Assembly: GCF_023757625.1 (NCBI RefSeq)
Contig: NZ_JALGBZ010000009.1
Coordinates: 25,902 to 89,901 of the forward strand
Source of the DNA: Halomonas sp. S3-1-1
Lineage (GTDB): Bacteria > Pseudomonadota > Gammaproteobacteria > Pseudomonadales > Halomonadaceae
DNA: 64,000 bases
Direction of reading: 5' to 3'
Shown: positions 25,274 through 34,085 of the stretch, in pieces
Numbering within the stretch: position 1 is the stretch's first letter
Layout of the letters: each line of letters opens with the position of its first letter
Made by a program: the position numbers and the translations under genes
Notes under the pieces: generated by a model
Told to the model about the DNA's origin: nothing
Databases searched by the model: none
What the model saw: the letters and a program-made list of their open reading frames with translations, nothing else

Positions 25274-25633
25274 ATGGCGCTTTATTTATTGGTGCTTGGC
25301 GTTTGTTTGCTGGTGATCGGTTCGGTACTGATCATTTTGATGACGACCAGTACCCCGCGCTATCGCACCGAGCCCAAGGATTTGCTCGCGCTATTCGACA
25401 AGGCGCTAGAAAGCCGGGTCAGCGAAACCGAGTGGAACGCCATGATCGGCTACCCCATTCGTCACGACGAGTATCTCGACGGCGTGCGCCGCCGGGCGTC
25501 ACAGCTCATGGAAGAGTACGGCCGGCGCTGGCAGATTGCCCAGGGCAAGCCGCTGCTCAACGCGGCGGGCCAGCAGGAGCTTCAAGCACTGCGCGATCAT
25601 CTGGCCGCGCACACTGCCCTTCGCCAACGCTAA
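25274..25633 (+). CDS. Small protein with one N-terminal membrane anchor, unknown function
   Basis: A 119-residue protein. Residues 3-24 form a membrane helix (LYLLVLGVCLLVIGSVLIIL); the rest is a charged, helical cytosolic part. No family recognised. ATG at 25274 is preceded by AAGGAG. It ends 25 bases before the AraC regulator on the same strand and may be cotranscribed with it. Confidence 0.72.
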   Translation: MALYLLVLGVCLLVIGSVLIILMTTSTPRYRTEPKDLLALFDKALESRVSETEWNAMIGYPIRHDEYLDGVRRRASQLMEEYGRRWQIAQGKPLLNAAGQQELQALRDHLAAHTALRQR

Positions 25634-25658
25634 CGTCCCGCTTCGCGAGGAGTCGTCA

Positions 25659-26504
25659 ATGCTTAGCACCATTCGCCAACTGCCGCTTTCGAGCGCGGTC
25701 AAGAGCCACGCTCACGACTTCCACCAGATCGTGATTACGCTCTGCGGCTCCTCGACCTTTGAAATCGAGGGCCTCGGCGGGCGGGTCAACGCGTTTTCGG
25801 GGTGTCTTGTGCCCGCCAATCATGAGCACTACTACTCGGGCCAAGGCTACAACCGTCAGCTCATCTTCGATATTCCCGATGACGCCCCGGCGCTGACCGG
25901 CGAGCACCGCGAACTGATCGCGCTGTTCGACGCGCCGCGTTTTTTCGCCCTCGACGGCGCGCTTCGCCACTACCTGGCCTTCGTCGAAAGCGAACTCGAT
26001 CACGGCTTTTATGGCCAAGCACTGGCGCAGCAACCCGACCGGGTCGTCGCGACCCTGCTCGGCGCCTTGAAAGCGCGCCTGGCCACTCCACTGCCCGCCT
26101 CGCGCCGCCAGCTGGATTTGGCACCGATCGACCGCTTCATCACCGCAAGGCTCGCCGAGCCCTTGAAGGTGGCGGACCTCGCCCGGCTTGCGTGTCTGAG
26201 CGAGGCCCACTTCTCGGCGCGCTTTCGCACCCAAACCGGGCTTTCGCCCTGGCAGTACGTTCGTCAAAAGCGCCTGAGCGCGGCGCGCGAACTGGTCGCC
26301 CAGAGCCGGCTGGCGCTTGCCGATATCGCCGTGCAAACCGGCTTTGCCAACCAAAGCGCGCTTTCACACGCCTTTCGCCGGCGTTACGGCTGTTCGCCAC
26401 GAGCGCTGCGCAATCAGCTGAGTACGCCTGCGCCCGGCTCGGCGGCGCCCGGCGCGGCGTCTGTCGGTGCCTCACCTCACGCCACGCTCGACGGATGGCG
26501 ATAA
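25659..26504 (+). CDS. AraC family transcriptional regulator, probable activator of putA
   Basis: A 281-residue regulator. The N-terminal half is a cupin-like sensing domain (HAHDFHQIVITLCGSSTFEIEG). Residues about 160-255 hold two helix-turn-helices (VADLARLACLSEAHFSARFR and LADIAVQTGFANQSALSHAFRRRYG). It lies directly upstream of putA, as PruR does in Pseudomonas, so proline-dependent activation of putA is likely but inferred. Two direct repeats 21 bases apart in the putA promoter region suit AraC binding. The ATG at 25659 has GCGAGGAGT before it; a longer reading upstream lies in the previous gene. Confidence 0.92.
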   Translation: MLSTIRQLPLSSAVKSHAHDFHQIVITLCGSSTFEIEGLGGRVNAFSGCLVPANHEHYYSGQGYNRQLIFDIPDDAPALTGEHRELIALFDAPRFFALDGALRHYLAFVESELDHGFYGQALAQQPDRVVATLLGALKARLATPLPASRRQLDLAPIDRFITARLAEPLKVADLARLACLSEAHFSARFRTQTGLSPWQYVRQKRLSAARELVAQSRLALADIAVQTGFANQSALSHAFRRRYGCSPRALRNQLSTPAPGSAAPGAASVGASPHATLDGWR

Positions 26505-26560
26505 GCCAACGACACTGAGCCCAGAGCGTCATGTCAGCGACACGACGCCGCGCTTTCCGT

Positions 26561-26591
26561 GAAATCGACACGTTTTGGCGCGAAACTGACA
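26561..26591 (+). promoter_or_regulatory. Direct repeats and probable promoter of putA
   Basis: GAAATCGACA (26561-26570) and GAAACTGACA (26582-26591) are direct repeats two helical turns apart, the usual AraC-family arrangement. A possible -10 TACATT (26614-26619) lies 17 bases after a poor -35 that touches the second repeat. This is the pattern of an activator-dependent promoter. Confidence 0.6.
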
Positions 26592-26678
26592 TACACCCAC
26601 TCGCCCAGCGCTCTACATTCGAGCGTCATCGGGCGTACCGCTCGGCCGTTTTCCACCTACCAACTCCCGGGGGCCAAA

Positions 26679-29600
26679 ATGCTCAACGCCAAAAAAATGC
26701 GCGACCCTGCCGTGTGGCAAATCGATCTCGATTCGCTTTTGAAGACCGTAAGCGATCATTACATCGTCGATGAAGACCACTACGTTGCCGAGTTGATCAA
26801 GGTGCTGGACGCCGGGCGCGAGGATTTCGAACGTATCGGCGCCAACACCGCCGAGCTTGTGCGCGACGTGCGTAAAATGGACACCGCCGTCGATACCATC
26901 GACGAGCTGCTACAGCAGTACAGTCTGGATACCCACGAGGGCCTGATGCTGATGTGTCTGGCCGAGGCGATGCTGCGCATTCCGGACAAGGCCACGGCGG
27001 ACGCGCTGATCGAGGACAAGCTGGGCCCGGCGGACTGGCAGTCCCACGTCGGCAAGAGCGAGTCCTGGATGGTCAACGCCTCGACCTGGGGGCTATTGAT
27101 GACTGGTCGCGTGCTCAAGCTCGACCACCCGCGCGAAGGCCAGCCGGCGAACTTCATCAACCGCCTGGTCAACCGCATGGGCGAGCCGGTGATTCGCCGC
27201 GCCATGGTCGAGGCGATGAAGATCATGGGCAAGCAGTTCGTGCTCGGGCGCGACATCGATGAAGCGCTCAAACGCTCGAAGCCGCTGTTCAACAAGGGCT
27301 ACACCTACTCCTACGACATGCTGGGCGAGGCCGCGCGTACCCGCGACGATGCCAAGCGCTACTATGACGACTATGCCAAGGCCATCGAAGCCGTCGGCAA
27401 GACCTCCCAGCGCCTGGATGCCAAAACGCCGAAGCCGTCGGTGTCGATCAAGCTCTCCGCGCTGCACCCGCGCTACGAATTCGGCCGCCGCGAGCAAGTG
27501 CTCGCCGAGCTCGTCGATACCGTGGTCAAGCTGGTCCGCCGCGCCCGCGAGCTCGACGTGGCGCTGACCATCGACGCCGAAGAAGTCGATCGCCTGGAGA
27601 TTTCGCTCGAGGTGTTCCGCGCCATTTACGAAAGCGACGCTGCTCGCGGCTGGGGCCATTTCGGCCTCGTGGTTCAGGCCTACTCCAAGCGCGCGCTGCC
27701 GGTGCTGCACTACCTGAACCGGCTGGCCGACGAGCAGGGCGACGAGATTCCGCTTCGCTTGGTGAAAGGCGCCTACTGGGACAGCGAGATCAAGGAGTCG
27801 CAGCAGCTCGGCGTCGACGGCTACCCGGTCTACACCCGCAAGGCGTGCACTGACGTGGCGTACCTGGCCTGCGCGCAGTTTCTGCTTAGTGACGACACCA
27901 AGGGGCGCATCTTTCCGCAGTTCGCCACCCATAACGCCCACACAGTGACCGCGATCGTCGAGCTCGCCAACGTCGGCAGCCGGGCTTTCGAGTTCCAGCG
28001 CCTGCACGGCATGGGCGAGGCGCTTTACGACGCCGCCCTCACCCGCGCCCCACAAGGCACGTACTGCCGCATCTACGCCCCGGTCGGTGCCCACAAGGAC
28101 CTGCTGCCTTACCTGGTGCGCAGGCTTCTGGAAAACGGCGCCAACTCGTCGTTCGTGCACCAGCTCGTCGACCCGGACGTGCCGGTGGAGTGGCTTTGCC
28201 AGCACCCGGTGGAAACGCTCAAGCAGTACGATACCTATACCAATACCCGCATTCCCGCCCCGCGCGACATCTATGGCCCGAAGCGTAAGAACTCGCGCGG
28301 CGTTAACCTGAATATCCGAAGCCATCATGATCCGCTCAAGGAGAAGATGGCCGCGTTCATGGATAAGCAGTACACGGTCAAGCCGCTGCTGGCCTTCGAC
28401 ATCGAAGACGACGCCGCCGCGACCCACAGGGTCAAGGTGCCCTTCGATCGCTCACTGAGCGTGGGTAGCGTGCAGTGGACGAGCAAGGAGCAGGCGGCCA
28501 AGGCGCTGGACGCCGCCTGGGCGGCGTTCCCGCGTTGGGACGATACGCCGGTTGCCGAGCGCGCCGCGATGTTGCGCCGACTGGCGGATCTCATGGAAGA
28601 GCACATGCCGGAACTGATGACGCTATGCTCGCGTGAAGGCGGCAAGCTTCTGACCGACGGCGTCGACGAGATCAAGGAAGCGGTGGATTTCTGCCGCTAC
28701 TACGCCATGCGCGCCGAGGAGTCCTTTGGTGAAGTAATCGAGCTGCCTGGCCCGACCGGCGAGTCCAACCGCCTGACCATGGGCGGCAAGGGCGTGTTCG
28801 CCGCGATTAGCCCGTGGAACTTCCCGGTGGCGATCTTCTGTGGCCAGATCGTCGCCGCCGCGGTCGCCGGCAACACGGTGCTCGCCAAGCCCGCCGAGCA
28901 GACCTCGATCATTGCCCACCGCGTCGTCGAGCTCATGCACGAGGCCGGCATCCCGCGCGACGTGGTGCAGCTTCTGCCCGGCGACGGCCCAACCGTGGGC
29001 AGCGTGCTGAGCGGCGACCCGCGCATTACCGGCGTGGTCTTCACCGGCGGCACCGACACCGCGCAGTTGATCAACCGCTCGCTCGCCGCCCGCGAAAACG
29101 CGCCGCTGCCGACGCTGATCGCCGAAACCGGCGGCATGAACGCGATGATCGTGGACTCCAGCGCGCTGCCGGAGCAAGTAGTGGTCGACGTGATCCAGTC
29201 CGCTTTTCAGAGCGCCGGCCAGCGCTGTTCGGCGCTGCGCGTTCTCTACCTGCAGGACGATATCGCCGATCGGGTCATCGAGATTCTCAAAGGCGCGATG
29301 AACGAGCTGCGCATCGGCGACCCGCGCGAACTTGGTACCGACGTTGGCCCGGTGATCGACGAAGACGCCCGCGAAGGGCTGATGGCGCACATCGAGAAAC
29401 TCAAGGGCGAGAACCGCCTGGTCGCCGAAACGCCGATAGCGGCTCAGTACACCCAAAACGGCACTTTCGTGGCGCCGGTGGCCTTCACCATCGACAGCAT
29501 TGAGGCGCTCGAGCGCGAGCAATTCGGCCCGGTGCTGCACATCGTGCGCTATAAAGCCCGCGACATCGAAAAGGTGATCGATACCATCAACGCCCGCGGC

Positions 29601-29870
29601 TACGGGCTCACCTTCGGCGTGCACAGCCGTAACGAGTCGTTCGCCGCCCACGTCGCCAAGCGTATTCGCGTCGGCAACGTCTATATCAACCGCAACATCA
29701 TCGGCGCGGTGGTGGGCGTGCAGCCCTTCGGCGGCCAGGGGCTTTCCGGCACCGGCCCGAAGGCGGGCGGCCCGCACTACCTGCAGCGCTTCGTGACCGA
29801 GAAAACCGTCACCAACAACACGGCGGCGCTGGGAGGCAACGCGTCGCTGCTGGCATTGGGTGACGAGTAA
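26679..29870 (+). CDS. putA: Bifunctional proline dehydrogenase / glutamate semialdehyde dehydrogenase PutA
   Basis: A 1063-residue enzyme that turns proline into glutamate in two steps, feeding electrons to the respiratory chain. The proline dehydrogenase barrel lies at about residues 80-520 (KLSALHPRYEF, RLVKGAYWD). The aldehyde dehydrogenase at about 560-1040 has FAAISPWNFPVAIF, ETGGMNAMIVDSSA and the catalytic Cys in SAGQRCSALRVLYLQ. No ribbon-helix-helix DNA-binding domain is present at the N-terminus, so it cannot repress its own gene like E. coli PutA. ATG at 26679 follows GGGGG. putP follows. Confidence 0.96.
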   Translation: MLNAKKMRDPAVWQIDLDSLLKTVSDHYIVDEDHYVAELIKVLDAGREDFERIGANTAELVRDVRKMDTAVDTIDELLQQYSLDTHEGLMLMCLAEAMLRIPDKATADALIEDKLGPADWQSHVGKSESWMVNASTWGLLMTGRVLKLDHPREGQPANFINRLVNRMGEPVIRRAMVEAMKIMGKQFVLGRDIDEALKRSKPLFNKGYTYSYDMLGEAARTRDDAKRYYDDYAKAIEAVGKTSQRLDAKTPKPSVSIKLSALHPRYEFGRREQVLAELVDTVVKLVRRARELDVALTIDAEEVDRLEISLEVFRAIYESDAARGWGHFGLVVQAYSKRALPVLHYLNRLADEQGDEIPLRLVKGAYWDSEIKESQQLGVDGYPVYTRKACTDVAYLACAQFLLSDDTKGRIFPQFATHNAHTVTAIVELANVGSRAFEFQRLHGMGEALYDAALTRAPQGTYCRIYAPVGAHKDLLPYLVRRLLENGANSSFVHQLVDPDVPVEWLCQHPVETLKQYDTYTNTRIPAPRDIYGPKRKNSRGVNLNIRSHHDPLKEKMAAFMDKQYTVKPLLAFDIEDDAAATHRVKVPFDRSLSVGSVQWTSKEQAAKALDAAWAAFPRWDDTPVAERAAMLRRLADLMEEHMPELMTLCSREGGKLLTDGVDEIKEAVDFCRYYAMRAEESFGEVIELPGPTGESNRLTMGGKGVFAAISPWNFPVAIFCGQIVAAAVAGNTVLAKPAEQTSIIAHRVVELMHEAGIPRDVVQLLPGDGPTVGSVLSGDPRITGVVFTGGTDTAQLINRSLAARENAPLPTLIAETGGMNAMIVDSSALPEQVVVDVIQSAFQSAGQRCSALRVLYLQDDIADRVIEILKGAMNELRIGDPRELGTDVGPVIDEDAREGLMAHIEKLKGENRLVAETPIAAQYTQNGTFVAPVAFTIDSIEALEREQFGPVLHIVRYKARDIEKVIDTINARGYGLTFGVHSRNESFAAHVAKRIRVGNVYINRNIIGAVVGVQPFGGQGLSGTGPKAGGPHYLQRFVTEKTVTNNTAALGGNASLLALGDE

Positions 29871-29908
29871 CGTGTGATGAATAGCGCGTGATGAATAAAA
29901 ACCTTGAC

Positions 29909-29931
29909 CTTCACCCCCTCAGGGGGTGAAG
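29909..29931. repeat. Perfect 11-bp inverted repeat between putA and putP
   Basis: CTTCACCCCCT (29909-29919) and AGGGGGTGAAG (29921-29931) around a single C. As RNA it would form a 10-bp stem with a three-base loop, but no T-run follows on the plus strand. It overlaps a TTGACC, so it could be an operator for putP or a processing/attenuation hairpin at the end of putA. Confidence 0.7.
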
Positions 29932-30021
29932 TAAAATTGACCGCTCGGCCGGCGAATCGCTTTAGAGTCGATAACAATAAGCCGCGCCGATCTTTTGTTG
30001 GTATGAAAAAGGGGAACTTCC

Positions 30022-31512
30022 ATGGCTATTGGCGTTTGGATCAGTCTTTTCGCTTATTTTGCGCTAATGGTGGGCATCGGGCTCTACGCCATGCGCACCT
30101 CGACCTCCACCTCCGAGGATTACGTGCTCGGCGGGCGAACCTTGAGTCCGAAAGTGGCCGCGCTCTCCGCCGGCGCCTCGGACATGAGCGGCTGGTTGCT
30201 GCTGGGCCTTCCCGGCGCGATGTTCGTCTCCGGGCTGGGCTCGGCCTGGATCGGCATCGGGCTGTTCGTAGGGGCGTTTTTCAACTGGCTACTGGTGGCA
30301 CCGCGGCTGCGTGAGCAGACCGTGCACTACGGCAACGCCATCACCATTCCGGCGTTTTTGGCTAATCGCTTCCCAACGCGGGCGCTGTCGCTGCGCACAG
30401 TGTCGGCGATCGTCATCGTGGTGTTTTTCGCGGTCTATACCGCGTCGGGCCTGGTCGCCGGCGGGCGGCTTTTCGAGAGCGCGTTCGCCGGGGTTATCAA
30501 TCTGGGCGGGTTCAGCGATTACGGCACCGGGATCATCATCACCCTCGGCGTGGTGCTGGTCTATACCGTGGTCGGCGGCTTTCTCGCGGTCAGCCTGACC
30601 GACTTCGTGCAGGGCTGCATCATGATGCTGGCGCTGATCATCATGCCGGCGGTGGTGCTGTTTGGCGAAGGCGGCGGCGGTTTCACTCAGGCGTCGCAAA
30701 CCCTCAACGAGGTTGACCCAACGCTGCTCTCTTGGACGGACGGGCTAACCTTCATCGGCTGGCTCTCTGCGGTCACCTGGGGGCTTGGCTACTTCGGCCA
30801 GCCGCACATCATCGTGCGCTTCATGGCCATTCGTAGCCTCAAGGACGTGCCGATCGCTCGTAACATCGGTATGAGCTGGATGGCGGTGTCGCTGATCGGT
30901 GCGGTATCGCTGGGTATCTTCGGGCGCGCCTACGCCATCCGTAACGGCATGGACGTGGAAAACCCGGAGACGATCTTCATCATCCTCGCGGACCTGCTTT
31001 TCCACCCGCTGATCACCGGTTTCCTCTACGCGGCGCTGCTGGCGGCGGTGATGAGTACCATTTCGAGCCAGCTGCTGGTCGCCTCGTCGTCGCTGACCGA
31101 GGACTTCTACCGGCTGTTCCTGCGCAAGGAGGCCTCCGAGAAAGAGACCGTGACCGTGGGCCGGGTGAGCGTGGCACTGGTAGGCATCGTGGCGGCGATC
31201 ATCGCCTCCGATCCGGATTCTCAAGTACTGGGGCTGGTAAGTAACGCCTGGGCAGGCTTCGGTGCGGCCTTCGGCCCGCTGATTCTGCTGTCGCTGATGT
31301 GGTCGCGCACCAACGGCGCCGGCGCCATTGCCGGCATGGTGGTCGGTGCGGTGACCGTGATGCTCTGGATCACGCTGGGCTTCAACGCCGAGTTTCTGGG
31401 CGGGCCGGGCATCTACGAGATCATCCCGGGCTTCATCGCCTCGTTCATCGCGATTCTGGTGGTCAGTAGCGCCACTCGCGATGCCGGCGAGTATCGCCAT
31501 ATCGAACGCTAA
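30022..31512 (+). CDS. putP: Sodium/proline symporter PutP
   Basis: A 496-residue inner-membrane transporter of the SSS family that takes up proline with sodium. Thirteen membrane segments are expected. Diagnostic stretches are ASDMSGWLLLGLPGAMF (residues 52-68, with the sodium-site Asp and Ser residues), GYFGQPHIIVRFMAI, and STISSQLLVASSSLTEDFYR. ATG at 30022 has AAAGGGGAA before it. It lies 151 bases after putA and ends at a strong terminator. It may use both the putA promoter and one of its own. Confidence 0.96.
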   Translation: MAIGVWISLFAYFALMVGIGLYAMRTSTSTSEDYVLGGRTLSPKVAALSAGASDMSGWLLLGLPGAMFVSGLGSAWIGIGLFVGAFFNWLLVAPRLREQTVHYGNAITIPAFLANRFPTRALSLRTVSAIVIVVFFAVYTASGLVAGGRLFESAFAGVINLGGFSDYGTGIIITLGVVLVYTVVGGFLAVSLTDFVQGCIMMLALIIMPAVVLFGEGGGGFTQASQTLNEVDPTLLSWTDGLTFIGWLSAVTWGLGYFGQPHIIVRFMAIRSLKDVPIARNIGMSWMAVSLIGAVSLGIFGRAYAIRNGMDVENPETIFIILADLLFHPLITGFLYAALLAAVMSTISSQLLVASSSLTEDFYRLFLRKEASEKETVTVGRVSVALVGIVAAIIASDPDSQVLGLVSNAWAGFGAAFGPLILLSLMWSRTNGAGAIAGMVVGAVTVMLWITLGFNAEFLGGPGIYEIIPGFIASFIAILVVSSATRDAGEYRHIER

Positions 31513-31528
31513 GCGCTCAAGCGCGAAC

Positions 31529-31556
31529 AAGGCCACCTCTTCGGGTGGCCTTTTTT
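31529..31556 (+). terminator. Terminator of putP
   Basis: AAGGCCACC pairs with GGTGGCCTT around a short loop and runs into six T (31551-31556). Confidence 0.9.
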
Positions 31557-31576
31557 GTACGCCGTCGCTTAAGTCG

Positions 31577-31590
31577 TTGAGCCAGATCAA
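31577..31590 (+). promoter_or_regulatory. FNR/ANR box upstream of the OmpW-like gene
   Basis: TTGAG-CCAG-ATCAA matches the TTGAT-N4-ATCAA consensus at nine of ten positions. A possible -10 TACGCT lies at 31613-31618; with a start near 31625 the box would be centred at -41.5, the usual place for activation by FNR-type proteins. Confidence 0.65.
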
Positions 31591-31667
31591 AAACGCCCTC
31601 TTCCGCGAGCGTTACGCTGTGCAAACGGTGTCAACGCTAAACGTCACGTTATCATGAGGGAAGCATC

Positions 31668-32306
31668 ATGGGTCGACTCTGGACTACCACTATCACTGCC
31701 GCCGGATTCGCCGCGGCCGCCATCGCCACCAGCAGCCCGGCGCTAGCCTATGGCCAGGGCGATTTCTTCACCCGCATCGGGGTCGCCAAGGTCGCGCCCA
31801 AGAGTGATAACGGCACGCTCGATACGGCGCTGGGCGACCTGAACGTCGACGTCGAGGACAAGTCGGGCTTCGCATTCACCCTCGGCTACCGTTTTCACGA
31901 CAAGCTCGGCGTCGAACTACTGGCCGCCCTGCCCTTCGAGCACGACGTTCGCTTGAACGACGACAATATCGCCTCGACCAAGCACCTGCCACCGACACTG
32001 ACACTGCAATACTACCCGCTCGGCGGAACCCAGTCGCGGGTTCAGCCCTACGTGGGCGCCGGGGTCAACTACACCCGTTTCTCCAGCGAGGAAGTGGATA
32101 TCGACGGCGTAAGCCTGGATCTGGACGATAGCTGGGGCGCAGCGGGCCAGGTCGGGCTCGATTTAATCATCGACGAGCATTGGACCCTCAACGCCGCGGC
32201 CTGGTACCTGGATATCGAAAGCGACGCGACCGTGGCGGGCAGCGCGGCGGGAAGCATCGACATCGACCCGGTGGTGGTCATGGCAGGGCTTGGCTACCGC
32301 TTCTAG
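31668..32306 (+). CDS. OmpW family outer membrane protein
   Basis: A 212-residue eight-stranded outer-membrane barrel. Signal peptide residues 1-27 (cleavage after ALA), then the OmpW pattern GDFFTRIGVAKVAPKSD, GYRFHDKLGVELLAALPF, and a C-terminal MAGLGYRF with the terminal Phe needed for barrel insertion. OmpW and OprG are thought to pass small hydrophobic molecules. The upstream ANR/FNR box agrees with the oxygen-dependent control known for these porins. ATG at 31668 follows GAGGGAAGC. Confidence 0.94.
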   Translation: MGRLWTTTITAAGFAAAAIATSSPALAYGQGDFFTRIGVAKVAPKSDNGTLDTALGDLNVDVEDKSGFAFTLGYRFHDKLGVELLAALPFEHDVRLNDDNIASTKHLPPTLTLQYYPLGGTQSRVQPYVGAGVNYTRFSSEEVDIDGVSLDLDDSWGAAGQVGLDLIIDEHWTLNAAAWYLDIESDATVAGSAAGSIDIDPVVVMAGLGYRF

Positions 32307-32330
32307 GGCAGAGTCCATTCAAGCGCTTGC

Positions 32331-32361
32331 AAAAAAGCCCGACGCTTTGCGCCGGGCTTTT
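32331..32361 (+). terminator. Terminator downstream of the OmpW-like gene, probably bidirectional
   Basis: AAAAGCCCG (32333-32341) pairs with CGGGCTTTT (32353-32361), with a further CGC/GCG pairing inside. A run of six A on the left side gives a T-run on the minus strand, which would serve the convergent yqcC gene. Confidence 0.85.
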
Positions 32362-32429
32362 GGCATGCCTGTACTTGCAAACAGATAAGCTTTTAAACAA
32401 ATAGGCTTTCAAACAGACAAGCGGCGTGT

Positions 32430-32762
32430 CTAGCCGTCGGTCACGACCTTGTCGACGCGCTCGACCGCCTGAACGACCAGCAGTTGATCGCTTGCGCGCA
32501 CCTTCTCCTGCTGAAGATAGGCGGCGACCGCCGGGGCGACCTCGCACTTTGCCGGCATCCGCGCCTTGGCCTCGACCAGCGCGTCGAGTCGTGCGATGAA
32601 GACAAAGCGTAGCCACTGCGGCAGCGACATGGTATCGACGCAAAACGGCTGGCGGCTTTCGAACGCCGTGGCGTCCGGGGTGGGCATACGCCAGAGGCCG
32701 GCCGCCTTCATCGCGGCTTCGAGCTCGCGCAGCGACTGGTGAAGCGATGGATGTACGCTCAT
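32430..32762 (-). CDS. yqcC: YqcC family protein
   Basis: A 110-residue helical protein of the YqcC (DUF446) family: LRELEAAMKAAGLW, then PFCVDTMSLPQWLRFVFIARLDALVE and a terminal LLVVQAVERVD. Its function is unknown; in enteric bacteria the gene neighbours truC, which is not seen here. The gene points away from the DUF3549 gene, with DnaA-box-like sites between them. Confidence 0.88.
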   Translation of the reverse strand: MSVHPSLHQSLRELEAAMKAAGLWRMPTPDATAFESRQPFCVDTMSLPQWLRFVFIARLDALVEAKARMPAKCEVAPAVAAYLQQEKVRASDQLLVVQAVERVDKVVTDG

Positions 32763-32858
32763 AAGCTCCTGGGGAGTCGGTGCATGAACGTGCCATTATC
32801 GCTTTTTCACGCCCGCGTTGCCATGATGGCGAGCATCGCTTTGCCGCCGCTTTTACGG

Positions 32859-32901
32859 TTATCCACGGATTCACAGAAAACCTGCAAGAGGCTGTGGATA
32901 A
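32859..32901. promoter_or_regulatory. Pair of inverted DnaA-box-like sites
   Basis: TTATCCACG (32859-32867) and, in opposite orientation, TGTGGATAA (32893-32901), the exact complement of the DnaA box TTATCCACA. They are separated by 25 bases in the region between the divergent yqcC and DUF3549 genes. No AT-rich unwinding region or further boxes are evident, so this is not a replication origin; DnaA-dependent control of a promoter is possible. Confidence 0.5.
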
Positions 32902-33050
32902 ACTATGGAAAGGTGACGAGACGCTTACGGCGATGGGCCCTGGACCAGGTTGTTCAATTTTTGATCATCAAGAGGTGTTGGCGCGCAAACTCCGGCTGAC
33001 ACTTGTGGCCGCTCAAGGTAGAGTGCCCCTTCGCGAAAGGAAAGGATCAC

Positions 33051-34085
33051 ATGCAAGCACTGAATACCCTGGACGAGTTCTTTGAGCGAAGCGGCGCCGT
33101 GGTGGCCATCTACCACATGGGACGACGCGTCACCGCCTGCCCAAGAGAGACACTGGCCGCTTTCGAGCGCGGTGAGCTGGCCTGGCCCGTGCCCTGGCAG
33201 GGGCAAGCGCGCTTGGCCATCGCGTTTCGCATCGGCGACATGGCCGAGCCCGCGATCTGGTTTCTCGCCTTTGCCCTCGACGAACAGGGCATGCTTTCGC
33301 CGGCTTCCCGCGACGGCTTTTTGAACCGCCTGGTGGAAACCCTGGGGCGTAACGTGGCAACCCTTGGCCAGGCCGAGGCAAGCAGCGAGCACTTCATGCA
33401 GGACAACCCGCTGGCCTTTACCCCGAGCCTGGCGTTTCAGGCCATGCTCAACGCCCGCGCCACGTTTGATCAGAATCTTCCCGCCAGCCAGCACTTCGAG
33501 CCGGTGGAGGCGTACCTGAGCGGCCAACAAGCCATCGACTGGCAGGCGTTGGGCCTTCAAGGCATTGCCGACTACACTGTGCGCAGCGATGCGCCCACTC
33601 AGCAACGCTTGGCCGACTCGATCACGGCAAACCAGTTTGAGCGCGACGTGATTCGCCCGCTCTGCCTGTGTCTGGAGCACTGCGCGCTCGACGAGCGGCT
33701 GGTAATGGCGCTGATCGAGCGCGGCGAGCGCGCTGCCAGCGAAGGCGATGTCGAAACGCTATGCGCCTGCGTCCGCGCGGTCGGCGCAAGCGAAAGCGCC
33801 GCCGTAGGGCGCTGGTATCTGGCGCTGCTCGAGGACACGGCGGCGTGTGGGCCCGACGTGCTGGCGGCGATCGCCGGGCGCGGCTGGGAGTGGCTCGAGG
33901 ACGCCGAACGGCTGCCGCTGTTTCTGAACCGCCTGGCGGCGCGCGACGATACCGACTTCAACGCCGCGGTGCGCGATATCGCGTTGATTCCGCGGCTGCG
34001 GCTTCTGGTCCTCATTACGCTGCGCGATGCCCCCGAGGGCAGCGCCGTACAATCGCGGCTGGCGAACTTGGCCCCGCGCCACTAA
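33051..34085 (+). CDS. DUF3549 family protein
   Basis: A 344-residue soluble protein of the DUF3549 family, found in Halomonas and Pseudomonas relatives, function unknown. Recognisable parts are the opening LNTLDEFFERSGAVVAIYHMGRRV, the aromatic AIWFLAFALDEQGML, and a C-terminal alpha-helical repeat-like half. ATG at 33051 follows GGAAAGGATC; the 16-codon in-frame extension upstream contains the ribosome-binding site and was dropped. rimB follows after a repeat-bearing gap. Confidence 0.85.
   Translation: MQALNTLDEFFERSGAVVAIYHMGRRVTACPRETLAAFERGELAWPVPWQGQARLAIAFRIGDMAEPAIWFLAFALDEQGMLSPASRDGFLNRLVETLGRNVATLGQAEASSEHFMQDNPLAFTPSLAFQAMLNARATFDQNLPASQHFEPVEAYLSGQQAIDWQALGLQGIADYTVRSDAPTQQRLADSITANQFERDVIRPLCLCLEHCALDERLVMALIERGERAASEGDVETLCACVRAVGASESAAVGRWYLALLEDTAACGPDVLAAIAGRGWEWLEDAERLPLFLNRLAARDDTDFNAAVRDIALIPRLRLLVLITLRDAPEGSAVQSRLANLAPRH

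Noticed and set aside
27093..28427. A 444-residue open frame antisense to putA
   Set aside because: Shadow of the putA reading frame; composition is not protein-like and putA motifs are clear on the other strand.
29904..29937. MerR-type promoter (TTGACC, palindrome, TAAAAT) before putP
   Set aside because: The spacer would be 22 bases, longer than the 19-20 of MerR promoters, and no MerR gene is near.
32739..32999. Small plus-strand gene between yqcC and the DUF3549 gene
   Set aside because: No ribosome-binding site, no recognisable protein, and it would cover the DnaA-like boxes and the start region of yqcC.
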